NCBI GenBank assembly: GCA_045577675.1
Contig: JAZNIV010000007.1
Span: 1-5,090 of the forward strand
DNA: 5,090 nucleotides
Source: UBA1738 sp045577675
GTDB taxonomy: Bacteria; Bacillota; Clostridia; UBA1381
Direction of reading: 5' to 3'
Part shown: in pieces, positions 4,847-5,090 of the stretch
How positions within the stretch are numbered: position 1 is the stretch's first letter
How the letters are laid out: every line of letters begins with the position of its first letter
Position numbers and translations under genes: made by a program
Notes under the pieces: model-generated
What the model was told of the DNA's origin: nothing
The model's database searches: none
What the model saw: the letters and a program-made list of their open reading frames with translations, nothing else

Positions 4847-5090
4847 GGAAATTCGTTGGTCAAGGCTATGCGAGAGGACAAAAGCGGCAATTCGTCTTGA
4901 TTTTTCGCCGGCGATTTGCCGACGGATTTTCGCAGAGATGTCCTCACAAAGCTTACCACTCACACTCCCTCACAGGAAAAATTACAAAGGTTTCGGGAAA
5001 ATGCCCGGCCAAAGGGAAAAACAAATGTTGCAAATACCAAGACAAGCGACAACAGAGCAACCCACAACTCGCAAAATTCCCCGATTCCCC
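4847..5090. other. unassigned, more GC-rich DNA right of the tRNA break
   Basis: Composition and style change at the tRNA breakpoint: GC-rich blocks such as CGCCGGCG appear that are not seen to the left. Two plus-strand frames and part of a minus-strand frame are open, but none has a ribosome binding site or a recognisable domain. It contains the 72-nt hairpin at 4874-4945. The rest (4946-5090) shows no clear structure. Confidence 0.4.
4874..4945. repeat. 72-nt imperfect palindrome/hairpin
   Basis: The outer arms GAGGACA (4874-4880) and TGTCCTC (4939-4945) are perfect 7-bp complements. A second stem pairs 4884-4896 (GCGGCAATTCGTC) with 4921-4933 (GACGGATTTTCGC): ten Watson-Crick pairs, two G-T pairs and one mismatch. 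The apex contains the self-complementary TCGCCGGCGA (4905-4914), whose centre (4909.5) is also the centre of the outer arms. This is far more pairing than expected by chance. It could be a dispersed palindromic repeat, the end of a small mobile element, or a structured RNA. Confidence 0.7.

Noticed and set aside
4837..5090. Plus-strand open frame from an ATG inside the tRNA anticodon to the window end (84 codons)
   Set aside because: The start is the complement of the tRNA anticodon and has no ribosome binding site. The composition is low-complexity and basic, and a second plus frame is open as well, so it is not a supported gene.
4847..5090. Group I intron inside the tRNA-fMet
   Set aside because: Bacterial tRNA introns interrupt the anticodon loop or its immediate surroundings. 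Here the whole anticodon stem-loop is intact on one side, no 5' half is found in the remaining 244 bases, and no intron core motifs are recognised.

Overview
The window looks like low-GC Firmicutes DNA, most likely from a gut-type Clostridia. The support is AT-rich intergenic DNA, strong AGGAGG-type ribosome binding sites, two TTG starts, an AgrC/AgrA-style LytTR two-component system and a Clostridia-like HU protein. No species can be assigned from the sequence alone.

Layout, left to right. (1) 1-1708, minus strand: a two-gene operon. A polytopic membrane protein (404-1708, TTG start) overlaps by 4 bp a GT2 glycosyltransferase of the DPM1/GtrB type, which is cut by the left window edge. Together they resemble a lipid-linked sugar transfer module: the GT2 would load a polyprenyl phosphate and the membrane protein is a candidate GT-C-like transferase. 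(2) 1709-1949: a divergent control region. It holds a perfect TATAAT for the leftward operon with no -35, a 12-bp direct repeat with an exact 21-bp period and an inverted third half-site, and a good extended -10 promoter for the rightward operon. (3) 1950-3961, plus strand: a LytTR response regulator and an AgrC-like sensor kinase, overlapping by 4 bp. (4) 3965-4009: a bidirectional terminator between converging genes. (5) 4034-4306, minus strand: HU, whose promoter overlaps a 40-bp concentric nested dyad.

(6) 4398-4796 has no convincing gene. It holds several short inverted repeats and two strong hairpin terminators, one of them (4573-4617) with no recognisable gene on either side. (7) 4797-4846, minus strand: the 3' two thirds of an initiator tRNA-fMet(CAT), including the encoded CCA. 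The acceptor 5' strand and D-arm are absent. The sequence changes character exactly at the 5' end of the anticodon stem. (8) 4847-5090: unexplained, more GC-rich DNA containing a 72-nt imperfect hairpin. It could be the end of an integrated element, a dispersed repeat, or an assembly artefact.

The most attractive hypothesis is that the LytTR regulator controls the divergent sugar-transfer operon through the 21-bp-phased repeat, which covers the place where its -35 should be. No AgrB/AgrD-like signal genes are seen, so the kinase's input is unknown. The most puzzling part is the truncated tRNA-fMet joined to the palindromic sequence at the right edge.
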